From Bugula neritina (taxonomy: Eukaryota > Bryozoa > Gymnolaemata > Cheilostomatida > Bugulidae), in NCBI GenBank assembly GCA_964035545.1, contig OZ037772.1, positions 3,817,538-3,881,537 of the forward strand: a DNA stretch of 64,000 nt, written 5' to 3'. Of the stretch, positions 8,987 to 20,091 are shown in pieces. Within the stretch, counting starts at the first letter, position 1; every line of letters begins with the position of its first letter. Under the pieces are notes generated by a model. The model saw nothing but the letters and a program-made list of their open reading frames with translations, ran no database searches and was not told where the DNA came from. A program made the position numbers and the translations under genes.

Positions 8987-9004
8987 TGGTGGCAGCGGTG
9001 GGAT
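8987..9004 (+). promoter_or_regulatory. Primer-binding site of element B (tRNA-Leu type)
   Basis: TGGTGGCAGCGGTGGGAT is the complement of ...ATCCCACCGCTGCCACCA, which is how eukaryotic tRNA-Leu (AAG/UAG) ends once CCA is added. One G separates it from the LTR. Confidence 0.82.
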
Positions 9005-9018
9005 AGTGTATATCAAAG

Positions 9019-9885
9019 ATGGAGACTGAAAATGCTAGAATGCAACCACCCCCAGTAGAAGGTGAGCGTAGAAATGCTGTTAATCCTGTGAATCGTGAAG
9101 AAGAAGAAGCTTATAGACATTACTTGAAAGCTCCCACCTTTACTGGGTCGGAAGATGTCGAACAATTTATACAAGAATTTAGAGAGGTAATGGAAGTTGC
9201 TCAATGGCCGCATAGAGTGGCCCTTATCCAATTGCGGAGGGCGGTGACGGAGCAAGCCAAGCCGTACGGAGTGGGAACGGACGTAGACGGCATACTGGCT
9301 GCGCTGCGGGCCCGTTTTGGCACCTCCGTCATAGACGCTAGGACCAAGCTGGAGAGATTGTGCCGCACCCCGCGGACCTCGCTGCAAGAACATGCCGCGA
9401 CGGTGAAGAAGCTGGCGCAGATTGCGTATAGCGATCTGCCAGCACAACACCAAGAGCGTTACACCTATGACGCCTTTGTCCAGTCCCTAAACGACCTGGG
9501 CCTAGACCATCACCTACGAGCTAAAGGGATAACCAGAATAGAGGATGCCCTGAAGGCTGGAGAAGCTTACCTGTTGGCTACCCAAATGCATCGAGCACAA
9601 AGGAACCCCCCAGTAGTTGGAGTCAGCGCTGCCAGGGCTACGACAGGCTCCGAAGCCCTCCCGCTGGAAGCCGAAGTGGACCGCATGGTAGAGATGCTGG
9701 GACAATTGGTAACCATTCTGGCCGGTGCTGGCCCTGGTCAGGCCTTGCGGATGCCCCCAACATCTGTGGGGCAGGGCTGGAGTAGCGCTGATCAGGACCA
9801 GGGACAGAAAGGACGACCCCAATACCAGGGGGCGTTAAACTGTCACGGCCCGCGGACACACTCCCTCCCCGCGGGCCGCAACTAA
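9019..9885 (+). CDS. Gag of element B
   Basis: 288 codons; the ATG lies 14 bp after the PBS. Capsid-like alpha-helical protein: LKAPTFTGSEDVEQFIQEFREV (about 35-57) and the RARFG ... LQEHAATVKKLAQIAY region (about 95-140) match the Ty3/gypsy capsid pattern shared with D and A. No intact CCHC zinc knuckle: the place where D has CWKC...H...C reads GWSSADQDQ in B. Terminates at TAA inside the frameshift hairpin region; the GTTAAAC heptamer lies 45 nt before the stop codon. Copy C has an almost identical Gag. Confidence 0.9.
   Translation: METENARMQPPPVEGERRNAVNPVNREEEEAYRHYLKAPTFTGSEDVEQFIQEFREVMEVAQWPHRVALIQLRRAVTEQAKPYGVGTDVDGILAALRARFGTSVIDARTKLERLCRTPRTSLQEHAATVKKLAQIAYSDLPAQHQERYTYDAFVQSLNDLGLDHHLRAKGITRIEDALKAGEAYLLATQMHRAQRNPPVVGVSAARATTGSEALPLEAEVDRMVEMLGQLVTILAGAGPGQALRMPPTSVGQGWSSADQDQGQKGRPQYQGALNCHGPRTHSLPAGRN
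9834..9877 (+). promoter_or_regulatory. Programmed -1 ribosomal frameshift signal, gag-pol of element B
   Basis: Slippery heptamer G TTA AAC at 9834-9840 in Gag frame, 6-nt spacer 9841-9846, perfect 9-bp stem GGCCCGCGG (9847-9855) with CCGCGGGCC (9869-9877), 13-nt loop. GUUAAAC is a known arterivirus slippery heptamer. The -1 frame is open from here to the G-run near 10187 and is the frame that Pol uses in copy C. Loop bases ACTCC (9860-9864) can pair with GGAGT (9887-9891), so an H-type pseudoknot is possible. Element D has the same geometry with different bases, which makes chance unlikely. Confidence 0.85.
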
Positions 9886-10153
9886 AGGAGTATGGTGGAA
9901 CGCGCCGTTGTCTGTCCGTACGGACACGGCGGAACATTCCACCCGAGTGGCAGGTACCACGCAGGACTAGTAGGCCCGCACAACGGCCCAGTACCTTCTC
10001 CCTGCCACTCGCTAACCGGTTTCACCGGTTACCTCGGGAAGAGGAGCCCGCCACTGAAATGGAGCCAGAAGGCCCAGTGGAGAGGCCCAAACCCCGCCGG
10101 CACCAATCTCGCCGCCGGAAGCCCCGTAAACCACGGGTGAAACCCCCGCCGTC

Positions 10154-13100
10154 TTGTCAAACCAGGACAGCACATGCGGGGGGGGGGTGAAAGTACAACC
10201 ACATGGAGAGAGCTATTTCCTACCCGGAAAGGTGGCCGGCAATGCCGTCACTTTCCTGCTCGACTCCGGTTGTACTACCAACCTTCTCAGTCGTAGAGTC
10301 TTTGAGGCACTGCCCCGCCGGGACAGGGATAGAGTACGACCGTATACTGGAGAACATGGCACCCTGGCAGACGGGTCATGTATCCCCTTTTATGGTATTA
10401 TCGAGCTCCCTGGGCGTGTCCGAGATCAGGCTGTACAGGAGACCTTTATCATAGGTCAACTGGAAGAAGATGCTATCCTCGGAATGCCCTTCTTGAAGCA
10501 GCACCAGTGCCGAATAGATTTCAGTAAGTCGGTGGTGCTGATGGGCGGGCGAGAACTCGCCTGTGTGGATAAGTTTGGGCGTCCCCTGGTGGGCGGTGTT
10601 CAGGTAGTTCGGAACTGCACCGTACCCGGACGCTCCAGAGCTACTATCCACTGCCGAGTGAACAGCAACCGGATAGCCAGGCTCGGGGTCGTTGAAAGCG
10701 CGCACGAAAAGATCCAACTCGCCAGTAGTTTAAACCGACTAACTGAGCGAGGGGAGGTCTTAGTGCAGTGCGTCAACCCCTTTACCGAGCCCATTGAGCT
10801 CCCAGCTGGGTCAATGCTGGGCCGATTCCATTCCGTCCAGGAAGAGGACGTGGGCCCGTCGCCGGGTGACGCGACGGAGGCACCCCCTCGACACCCTATT
10901 CAGGGACGAGGGGCAGTCCCAACACATCTCCGGGAGTTATACGAAACAGCCAGTGGCGGCTGCGCGAGTAACAGAGAACGCCAAGCTATGGCCAAGTTAC
11001 TACGCGACTACGGTGATGTGTTCAGCAGCGGAGAGAATGACGTGGGACTGACTGGAATTGTCAGACAGGAAATACCGCTGACTGCAGGGACAGTCCCTGT
11101 CCGGCAGCCCACGCGCAGGCTGGGGCCGGAGAAAGAGAAGGAGGTTAGCCGACAAGTACGGGATCTTCTGGACCGGGGACTGATAGAGCCCGCCCATAGT
11201 GCGTGGAGCTCGCCAGTCGTACTGGTCCGGAAGAAAGACGGCAGTTGGCGGTTCTGTGTGGACTACCGCAAACTCAATAGCGTAACCATACAGGACGCCT
11301 ACCCTCTACCTCGTATTGACGAGTCATTGGACGCCCTAGCCGGCAGCAAGTACTTCAGTACGTTAGACTTGCTAAGCGGCTATTGGCAGGTTCCTCTGAG
11401 TCCCGACGCCCAAGAGAAAGCGGCGTTTATCACACGGGACGGTTTGTGGAAGTGGAAGGTGCTGCCCTTCGGGTTAACCTCCGCCCCAGCCACCTTCCAG
11501 AGGCTGATGGAACAAGTCCTTAGCGGACTCCATTGGAAGACACTGCTGGTCTACCTCGATGATGTCATCGTAATCTCTCCAGACTTCGAGACACATGTCA
11601 GTCGTCTGCAGGAGGTTTTCGAGAGACTCCGAGGTGCCGGTCTTAAGCTCAAACCTTCCAAGTGCGCTCTGTTGCAGCCGGAGGTCAAGTACCTGGGGCA
11701 CGTTGTCGGTCGGAACGGCGTGGCAACGGATCCCGAAAAGGTACGGGCAGTAGAAGACTGGGTCACCCCTCAAGACTTGACCGGACTCCGGGCTTTCTTG
11801 GGGCTGGTAGGGTATTACAGGCAATACATACCAGACTTTGCGGGCATAGCCCAGCCGTTGAACCGGCTCACCGCAAAGGGAGTGACGTGGCAGTGGACTC
11901 CAGTCGAACAAGAAGCGTTCGACCGCCTCAAGGGCTGCCTCCTAACGGCGCCCATCTTGGCCTACCCAGACCCCACTCTGGAGTACATCCTAGACACGGA
12001 CGCCAGTGACCAGAATGTTGGCGCTGTGCTGTCACAAGTGCAGGAAGGCCGAGAAGTAGTAGTAGCCTACTACAGCAAGTCTCTCTCTCCCGCTGAACGA
12101 AATTACTGCACTACCCGCAAGGAGCTGCTGGCAGTAATCAAGTCAGTGAAGCACTTCAGACCATACCTATATGGCAGGAAGTTCCGGCTGCGTACGGATC
12201 ATGCCTCGCTGATCTGGTTGTGCAGGAGAGCAGAGCCCTCTAGTCAGGTCGCCCGGTGGCTCGAAATCCTAGCTGAATTCTCGTACCGGATCGAACACCG
12301 ACCGGGCAAGAGACACAGCAATGCGGATGGGTTGAGTCGCCGACCTGACGGAGGTTGCAAACAGTGTCTCAACATCGAGAGGAGGGATGGAGGTCCCCCA
12401 CGATACGAGTTGGAGACGCTGGCTCATCACGGAGCACCGTTTGACTGGGATCAAGGTCAACTCAGGCAAAGAGTTGATGAGTCCCCGGAGGATGTACAAA
12501 ACCTCCGCGCCAACCCTGTACTGGCCGGTAATGTTCGAGAGCTGAAGAAGCTCCAAGAAGAGCTGCCTGGAGTCGTGGCAGACATCTACCGGGCCAAAAG
12601 GGAAGGGCGACGACCCAGCGAGGAACGCATACGACAGGGATGCGCCGAGTTCCGGCTATACTGTCAGCGTTGGGACTCGCTGCGGATCGGGCAGGATGGG
12701 TTGCTAACCATCTCTCTAGCTGCCAGCGGCAGACACCCGGAAAGGAAGAGGGTAGTCTGCCCCACAGCCATCCGCCGTGAGTTGATTTGGGATACTCACA
12801 AGCAGGCCCACGCAGGGGTCAAGCGAGTGATATCCAAATTACGACTCCGGTGGTATTGGCCGCAGATGGAGCGTGACGTCCGGCTCAGAGTCAAACAGTG
12901 TGAGATCTGCCAGGCCAGTAAGCATAGCCGCCCCCCTGGTGAAGCAGGACGGCGGAGGCTATATGCTGGTAGGCCCTGGCAAGTAGTCGCTGTAGACCTG
13001 GTCGGACCCATGCCCCTGACCCCCAGAGGCAATAATTGGATCCTAATACTAACCGACCACTTTACTAGGTGGGCGGATGCTCTGGCTATCCCAGATGCAT

Positions 13101-14461
13101 CAGCCCCAACGGTGGCCAGGGCACTAGACCAACATGTATTCTGTTATTTTGGGCTTCCCGAACAGATACACTCTGATCAAGGCGCTCAATTCCAGTCTCA
13201 ACTGATGAGCGACCTTTGCCACCTCTGGGGAGTAAATCAGAGCAGGACCACCCCCTACCACCCTCAAGGTAACGGGGTGGTGGAGCGCAACAACCGGATG
13301 CTAGGTGATGCGCTCCGGAGTCTCCTCCTTGGACGGGGTCAAGAGGAATGGGATACGGTGTTGCCGCAAGTCATGCGTGCATACCGTAGCACCCCACACA
13401 CCAGTACTGGTGAGACCCCAAACCTCTTGATGCTCGGGAGAGAGACTCGTGTCCCTGACCATCTCACCTATCACGTTCCAGAGCAGGATAACTCAGTCCA
13501 CGAGTATGTCAGTGAACTAGTGGAACGGATGAAGGCCGCACACGAGATACTGCGTCAACAGCAGTGGAAGGTGCGGCACGAAGATTCCGATGAACCACCC
13601 CTCTATCAAAGAGGAGATAAGGTGTGGATGGTCAATTACCGTAGGCGCCGCGGACAGGCTGATAAGCTGAAGCCTAAGTTCGTAGGCCCCTACGTGGTCG
13701 TCGAGGCTATGCCCAATCATACGTACAAGATTGAGCGCTCAGGACAGGTGTCTATCCAGAATGAGTCTCGCTTGAAACCGTATTGGGCTAGCCCTGACGG
13801 AGTGGGAGAAGCCCCCCCGTTGTTAGAGCCCAGGAGGCAGAGAACGACGCGCGGGCGACGGCGGCATGGACCTGAATACGAAGTGGTCATACCGCGGGAG
13901 GAAAACTTGGTGAGAGAGGAGCGGCAGCTTTTGTCAACAGAAGCGTGTCCGCCACCGCCAAGTCTAATTCCATCACTTCCAGAAACCGAGCCGGTTCCGG
14001 AAGTGCAAACCCCCACGGAGGGAGGGGCTCCATCCGGAGAACAAGAAGAGGTGACCACTAACGGTGAAGTAGAGACGCCATTTGAGGCCCCTACTAACGA
14101 ACCGGCAAGCGTGTCACCCCCCCTAGAAAGGGGACAGCGTACGAGGAAACCCCCACCGTATTTGAAAGACTTCATATGTGACTGCATTAGAAGCAGCGCA
14201 TATGAAAGTCTAGGGGAAAACCGTACGATAAAATGTTGGAGTTGTGAACCCCACGCAAATATCAACTTTTGCGAGGGCGGAATAGTGGGAGGAATTAATG
14301 CGCGTAAAGCAAATAGTTCCGACCTCGTGCCTCAGAAACGATGCTCAGCCTTTTCTTATGCTGACATCGCCAAAGGCAGACGTATCCCACTACCAGCTCC
14401 AACCTTACCAAGAACGTTGAGTATGGACATTAATACCGAGTTCCCAGGTAAGCCAGTATAA
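10154..14461 (+). CDS. Pol polyprotein of element B (protease, RT, RNase H, integrase)
   Basis: 1435 codons from the first ATG of this frame. The real Pol would start by frameshift at 9840, but a run of 10 G near 10187 (8 in copy C) shifts the upstream frame, so ~115 residues are disconnected. Residues: protease LLDSG ~37; RT YLDD ~467; RNase H DTDASD ~614; integrase HHCC (HKQAHAG to CEICQASK) ~882-920; DDE in AVDLVGPM ~947, HSDQGAQ ~1006 and VVERNNR ~1042; GPY/F ~1178; proline/glutamate-rich tail; conserved LKDFICD ~1337, a Cys-Glu-Pro-His...NFCEGG patch and FSYADIAKGRR near the end. All catalytic motifs are present. Ends 17 bp before the ORF3 ATG. Confidence 0.92.
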   Translation: MSNQDSTCGGGVKVQPHGESYFLPGKVAGNAVTFLLDSGCTTNLLSRRVFEALPRRDRDRVRPYTGEHGTLADGSCIPFYGIIELPGRVRDQAVQETFIIGQLEEDAILGMPFLKQHQCRIDFSKSVVLMGGRELACVDKFGRPLVGGVQVVRNCTVPGRSRATIHCRVNSNRIARLGVVESAHEKIQLASSLNRLTERGEVLVQCVNPFTEPIELPAGSMLGRFHSVQEEDVGPSPGDATEAPPRHPIQGRGAVPTHLRELYETASGGCASNRERQAMAKLLRDYGDVFSSGENDVGLTGIVRQEIPLTAGTVPVRQPTRRLGPEKEKEVSRQVRDLLDRGLIEPAHSAWSSPVVLVRKKDGSWRFCVDYRKLNSVTIQDAYPLPRIDESLDALAGSKYFSTLDLLSGYWQVPLSPDAQEKAAFITRDGLWKWKVLPFGLTSAPATFQRLMEQVLSGLHWKTLLVYLDDVIVISPDFETHVSRLQEVFERLRGAGLKLKPSKCALLQPEVKYLGHVVGRNGVATDPEKVRAVEDWVTPQDLTGLRAFLGLVGYYRQYIPDFAGIAQPLNRLTAKGVTWQWTPVEQEAFDRLKGCLLTAPILAYPDPTLEYILDTDASDQNVGAVLSQVQEGREVVVAYYSKSLSPAERNYCTTRKELLAVIKSVKHFRPYLYGRKFRLRTDHASLIWLCRRAEPSSQVARWLEILAEFSYRIEHRPGKRHSNADGLSRRPDGGCKQCLNIERRDGGPPRYELETLAHHGAPFDWDQGQLRQRVDESPEDVQNLRANPVLAGNVRELKKLQEELPGVVADIYRAKREGRRPSEERIRQGCAEFRLYCQRWDSLRIGQDGLLTISLAASGRHPERKRVVCPTAIRRELIWDTHKQAHAGVKRVISKLRLRWYWPQMERDVRLRVKQCEICQASKHSRPPGEAGRRRLYAGRPWQVVAVDLVGPMPLTPRGNNWILILTDHFTRWADALAIPDASAPTVARALDQHVFCYFGLPEQIHSDQGAQFQSQLMSDLCHLWGVNQSRTTPYHPQGNGVVERNNRMLGDALRSLLLGRGQEEWDTVLPQVMRAYRSTPHTSTGETPNLLMLGRETRVPDHLTYHVPEQDNSVHEYVSELVERMKAAHEILRQQQWKVRHEDSDEPPLYQRGDKVWMVNYRRRRGQADKLKPKFVGPYVVVEAMPNHTYKIERSGQVSIQNESRLKPYWASPDGVGEAPPLLEPRRQRTTRGRRRHGPEYEVVIPREENLVREERQLLSTEACPPPPSLIPSLPETEPVPEVQTPTEGGAPSGEQEEVTTNGEVETPFEAPTNEPASVSPPLERGQRTRKPPPYLKDFICDCIRSSAYESLGENRTIKCWSCEPHANINFCEGGIVGGINARKANSSDLVPQKRCSAFSYADIAKGRRIPLPAPTLPRTLSMDINTEFPGKPV

Positions 14462-14478
14462 GTCTTGTATTCCTATTC

Positions 14479-15491
14479 ATGGAAACGGGCTCGATGCCAG
14501 TAAATTCTGAACTAATTCAACAGATTGAATCAGAATTACTGGGAACCACGTTTCATGTGAATGACGATGAAGACACTGTAATGGCCGACGGTCTGTTAGA
14601 CCTGGAGCTAGACACTGTTCTTGGTCAGTCCACACATGATTCATCAGTTCCTCGAGTGCATTCCAAAAGCTGTGACTCTCAGGCTAGCAACGGTCGACAG
14701 TCACTAGAATTATGTTGTAAAGATCCACCGCGATCTAACAATAATTCTACTTTTGTAGACACACTCGCACCCGTCTCTACGGACATGCCTTCTCTAGAGA
14801 TGGCATGGGACCCAGAGCCGGCCCCAACAACTCCTACCACCAGGCAACTACCACCCCAGTTGGAAGCAACCTCCAACTGGATTACCCCTGCCAGCAGCGA
14901 TTCACAACCCACCGCAGACTAAAGGTGCACTTGCCGCAGCACTACATCACCACTTTCTGCCCTTGCGGAGAATATAGCTATAATCGTGATTACCTACTGC
15001 GGCACCAACGTACTATGCAGTGCTATCAAGGACATGTCTATGAAGTAGACGAATCATCATATCCTGCCTTTCTCAACGCCATCAAACCACTCATCACTGA
15101 CTCAGCTCGGCTATCTCGCCTGGAGCAAGGCTTCCCTTCCCCGCGACCTATCATCTCTGGAGCCACAGATAAACCTACACAGTCTGCTAACTCTCCACCT
15201 CACAGTCCTATACGCATGCCGCATACCTTTCCTCGTGTCGTACTACAGAGAGTAGACACAAATGCGTATACACTCCCTCCTCCTCTTCCATCCTCAGAGC
15301 GGAAACGACACAGGCAGCCAACTTCCTCTCGCTCGTCCCCCTGGGCCCGTAACCTACGTGAGGTAGAAGCTAGGGCGCATGACTTGGAGCAAGAAGTGTA
15401 CAGGCTGGCCCCACGGGTACAGGCAGCCTCCAGTGAACTCAAATATTTACAGGAGTCTATTAAACGCATGAAGCGTGCGGCCCGCAGTTAA
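14479..15491 (+). pseudogene. Third ORF of element B, broken by a 61-bp deletion
   Basis: Begins like C (METGSMPVNSELIQQIESEL) and reads 134 codons normally. A 61-bp segment present in C is then missing, and the frame ends at 14922. The original frame resumes and is open to 15491, with the second zinc finger (CPCGEYSYNRDYLLRHQR) and coiled coil. The deletion removed the first zinc-finger Cys pair and lies between two TGCCA copies in the C sequence, as expected of slippage or microhomology repair. The protein is therefore unlikely to be made intact. Confidence 0.88.
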
Positions 15492-15756
15492 CTCGAGTCT
15501 ATCTACAACTCCCTACTACTCATTCCCCTACCTCTCTGTGGCATTCCCTACCGTAATGGTGGCACGTACTCTATATGTAGATAGGACCTTCTCTTGCTTA
15601 TTACTTAGTGCACGTTATATACCTGTATATTTTTTACCAGTTGTTGTTTTTTTTTATATACTTTTATACTGTTCTCTTACCCCCCACAACGAAGTATACG
15701 TTTTTTTATGTGAATCTTATTTTATCAGAAAGTGGGCTTTCTGCTGGAGGGGGCAG
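15492..15756 (+). other. 3' non-coding region and polypurine tract of element B
   Basis: T-rich, no ORF of note. Ends CTGGAGGGGGCAG directly before the 3' LTR, the same as in A and C. Confidence 0.75.
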
Positions 15757-16061
15757 TGTGGTGGCTCGTGGAGCTACCAGCAGCACAATACGCGAGGTTG
15801 CGTATTGACCCGGAACAATGTATTAGCCAATTAGCCAAGCTGTATTATTAGTAATAGTAGCCGCTTCGCGCTACTAGCTCAGTTGAGGATAGTGCTGTAA
15901 ACTAAATAGACGTGCGTATCATTACTGTTGTACATTGGATTTTTATTATGTATTCTTGTATTAAATATAACGATATCTACTCGACTTAACTGGTGAAGTT
16001 TCTCTAGTGTTAAATAGACTCTTTTGGTGGCACATCAACCCTAAATCTGAAAACTATAACA
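15757..16061 (+). repeat. 3' LTR of element B (305 bp)
   Basis: Pair of 8681-8985; three differences. Followed by the second CTAT copy and then by element E gag in frame. Confidence 0.93.
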
Positions 16062-16065
16062 CTAT

Positions 16066-19000
16066 TATATACAATTGGTGATGATGCATGCCGAGTGGTA
16101 GAGTCAAGTCACAAATATCAGAATGATAAGAGTCTAGCAGCGATAATAGACATTTTGGAGCAATACTGTGTAGGAGAACGAAATATAGTGCACGAACGTT
16201 ATAAATTTAATACAAGGTGTCAATTACAAGGAGAGAATTTTGATGCTTTTTACTCAGAATTACGTACGCTAGCAGATAAATGTGGATTTAATTACCGACC
16301 TGCCACTGGTGAGGCACCAGCACCATTTGATGAGATGCTGAGAGATCGAATTGTTCTAGGAATTAGAGATGACTCTCTTAGAAAGAAATTGATTTCTCAA
16401 GGTAACACTTTAACACTAGACCAGGCAGTACGTATTTGTAGGAGCAGTGAAGTCACTTCAACTGTGATGCAAAGTGTAACAAAAGGAGCAAGCTCAGGGT
16501 CTGTAGATGCTATAAGTAAAGCACAAAGCAGCTACCCTAAATATAAGCAAAGCAAACCAAGTCATACACGCAAGCAGGGAGGTGCTGTCCAGCTGCCAGT
16601 TAACTCTCAGATGTACAAGCCTACAAACAGCCAGGATCATTGTAAAAGGTGCGGTAAGGAACCACATTCAAAAGCGGAATGCCCAGCTAAGGATGCTCAA
16701 TGCAGGAAGTGCAAGAAAGTGGGCCACTTCCAGCGGCAATGCAGAAGTACATCCATCCAGGAGGTGACCGAAGCAAGTAGTGACGATGGTATAATGTTCA
16801 CAGGAGAGTTCAAAATAGAAAACCTAACTGTGGATGCTTGGAAAGCCGAAGTAGCAGTAAATGGTAACTGTACTACTTTCAAGCTCGATACAGGTGCAGA
16901 TGGTACAGTAGTCAGTGACAAACTACCGTGGCTGTCTACTATTTCACTGCAAACTACAGGAGTCCGCTTATATGGACCTGGAGGAAAGCAACTCCAAGTC
17001 TTAGGAACTTTTGAGGCAGATCTTCAATATAAAAGTCAAAAGTACAAGGAGACAGCCTACGTAATTCAAAATCAGTCAACCTCTCTACTCAGTAGAACTG
17101 CTTGTGAAAAGTTAGGACTGATAACATGCCAAGTAAAGCAGCAAGGGGAAATAACCAAAGACATCCACACAGGCTTCTCAAAGCTATTTAAAGGCCTTGG
17201 AGCACTCAAGGGATACTCATACAGAATATCACTAATTCCAGATTACCAGCCAACATGCATCTACACTCCAAGGAAAATTCCCATTCCATTACGAGACAAA
17301 ACTAAGAAAAAGCTAGATGAGATGGCGCAACAAGGAGTTATCTCTCCCGTAACAGAAGCTACAGAGTGGTGTAGTGGAATGGTCCCAGTCCTCAAACCAT
17401 CAGGAGATGTACGCGTCTGTGTGGACCTGACTGGCCTGAATAAAGCAGTTAGAAGGAAAATCTATCCAATGCCAGCAGTCGATGAAAGTATTGGACTGTT
17501 GGGGGCAAGTAAAATCTTCTCAAAGCTGGATGCCAATAGTGGGTTCTGGCAAATACACTTGGACAAGGAGTCAAGAAAACTGACTACCTTCCTCACACCT
17601 TTTGGCCGGTTCTGTTTCAACAGACTTCCATTTGGCATATCTAGTGCACCGGAGATCTTTTCTCGAGCTATGTGCAGACTACTAGGCGACATAGAGAATG
17701 TCATCTGCCACATGGACGATATTCTAGTTCATGGTAAAGATGCAGAAAGCCATGATAAAACCTTAAAGCTGGTTTTAAGCAGACTGGAAGAAGCAGGACT
17801 CACATTGAATGAAGACAAGTGTGAGATTGGCCAAGCTCAAGTGAAGTTTTTAGGCCACATTATAGATGCTAAAGGAGTCAGCCCTGACCCGGATAAAGTC
17901 GCATCAATACGTGACTTTCCAGCCCCTACCTGTAAGACAGAGTTGAGACGACTAAATGGTATGCTGAATCAGCTAGCTAAGTTTATCCCTCACCTGTCTG
18001 AAATCACAGCTCCCATGAGAGAGTTACTGAAGGAAAGTAAGGCTTGGACATGGAATCAACCTCAAGAGGAAGCTTTCCAAAAGGTAAAGCAAACACTGAT
18101 GTCTGCTCAGGTCATAGCACACTATGATCCCAAGCTGAAAACAATTGTTGCCACTGATGCTAGCAACACTGGACTTGGAGCTGCTATGTTCCAAATACAA
18201 AAGGACGGGACAAGGAGGCCAGTATACTATGCATCAAGGTCTTTAACCTCAGTGGAACAAAATTACGCCGCAATAGAAAAGGAGGCATTGGCAATGGCTT
18301 GGGCATGCAACAAGCTTGATCAGTTTTTAAGAGGATTACCTTTCACTCTAGAGACGGATCACAAGCCTTTGGTTAGGCTTATGGGTGTAAAAGACTTAGA
18401 CCAAGTGCCAGCCAGGATTCTTCGATTGAGACTGCGGCTCATGAGGTATGCTCCAAAAATAGAGTATATCCCAGGGTCTCGCAACCACGTAGCAGATGCA
18501 TTGTCGCGAGCACCCTCTGGTATACCATCTCGCATAGATGTGATGCTGGTCGAAGAGCTAGAAGCTAGCACTTCCATCATACCTTTGATAGATCCGATGG
18601 TCGAAGAGATCAAGGAGGCACAGCAACTAGATGCCGTGTGCCAAGAGGTCCAGAATCTCATTATAAAAGGATGGCCTACATATAAAACAGATGCCCACAC
18701 AGCAGTACACCCTTACTGGGATGTCAAAGGACATTTGACACAATCTAAAGGCCTTCTCTTATATGATCAGCGGCTAGTCATCCCTAGCAACTTAAGACTA
18801 AAACTGCTTGACCGCATTCACCAGGCCCATCAAGGAATAGTAAAATGCCAGGCAAGAGCCAGAAGAGCTATCTGGTGGCCGGGAATGTCTAAACAAATAA
18901 AAGAAATGGTACAGGGGTGTCGACAGTGCAGAATTAACTCACCGACCCCGGTGGAGCCTCTGCAGCCATCCACCTTGCCATCTAAACCCTGGATAAAGTT

Positions 19001-19928
19001 AGGTGCAGACCTGTTCGAGTTCCAGAAAAAGAACTATCGGTTAGTGGTCGATTATCATAGCAGATACATAGAAGTTAGGAGATTAGACTCACTGTCGTCA
19101 GCATTCACTGTGGACAAAGTTAAATCCATCTTCTCAACTCATGGAATTCCCGAGGTAGTCATTTCTGACAATGGACCTCAGTTCAGCTCTAGGGAGTTCC
19201 AAGAATTTGCCAAAAGTTATGGTTTTCAACATGTGACCAGCTCTCCGAAATATCCAAAAGCCAATGGCGAAGCTGAGAGAGCGGTAGGAACAGTAAAGCG
19301 TCTGTGGAGCAAAACTACAGATCCATACCTAAGCCTATTAACCTATAGAGCTACCCCACTCGAAAACGGATTCACTCCTTCAGAACTTTTGATGAACAGG
19401 CTATTTCGAACTACTCTACCCTCCATGCCTGAAACCCGAGTGGTTCACAAGCCACCAAACATTGCTGAGAAGGAACAACACATAAATCTAAGGACCATGA
19501 ATAACTACAACCAACGGCACAAAGCCACTCTGTTGCCTGAACTTTCTCAAGGTTCACCCGTCTATGTCAGAGACACTAAGAAACAGGGCACAGTTCTGGC
19601 AAGTGTAGCTCCACACTCATACACGGTTAAAACTGAAACAGGAGTTATACGCCGAAACCGAAGTGCGTTGGTAGATCTTCGGGAAGAGGACCCCGTGGTG
19701 CTTGAACCAAATGCTCCTCCGCCGGTTCCTATGGGTGCAGAGGTGCTTGGTCCAAAAGCTAACAAAAAAGCCAATCCATCAGGAACGCAGGCACCCGGAA
19801 CATTGGTCGCAGAGGGCTCGGGTACGTCTTTAGCCCATACAGCCAGTCCAACGGTTCCGGGTAGGTTTTGTGCTCTATCCAGAGAGCGAAGATTGCCCCG
19901 GAGATTTGATGACTATGTGATGAATTAA
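16066..19928 (+). pseudogene. Gag-Pol of element E downstream of the B insertion
   Basis: One open frame of 1286 codons that continues the gag interrupted at 8680 (first ATG at 16095). From 16095, residues: capsid 1-150; two CCHC zinc knuckles (CKRCGKEPHSKAEC and CRKCKKVGHFQRQC) ~183-216; protease LDTGADG ~264; RT MDDILVH ~540; RNase H ATDASNTG ~687; integrase HQAHQG ... CRQCR ~908-950; catalytic region LGADLFEF ~968, ISDNGPQF ~1023, NGEAERAV ~1056. No stop or frameshift is seen. It is the K02A2.6-like type found in many invertebrates. Function is lost only because element B separates it from its own start and LTR. Confidence 0.9.
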
Positions 19929-20091
19929 CATCCAGACGATCTAACCACGGAGACACTCGTGCCTTCTATGGAACAATCATAAAAATACATATTGTCATGT
20001 TTTTTCTCACTATTGTTAACCTTCACTTACTATTGTCAATCTTAATTAATAGCATACGTGATTACATATAAATGTTTTTTGTAACCCACTT

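Larger units (their letters stand above)
8681..16061 (+). mobile_element. LTR element B: complete Ty3/gypsy retrotransposon nested in element E
   Basis: 7381 bp. LTRs 8681-8985 and 15757-16061 (305 bp each) begin TGTGGTGG, end ATAACA and differ at three positions by eye. Target duplication CTAT (8677-8680 and 16062-16065). Order: 5' LTR, one base, tRNA-Leu PBS, gag, -1 frameshift signal, pol, third ORF, polypurine tract, 3' LTR. Same family as C (inverted, 43767-51207). Defects: a G-run of 10 instead of 8 near 10187 throws off the upstream pol frame, and a 61-bp deletion breaks ORF3. Gag and the main pol ORF are open. Confidence 0.95.
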
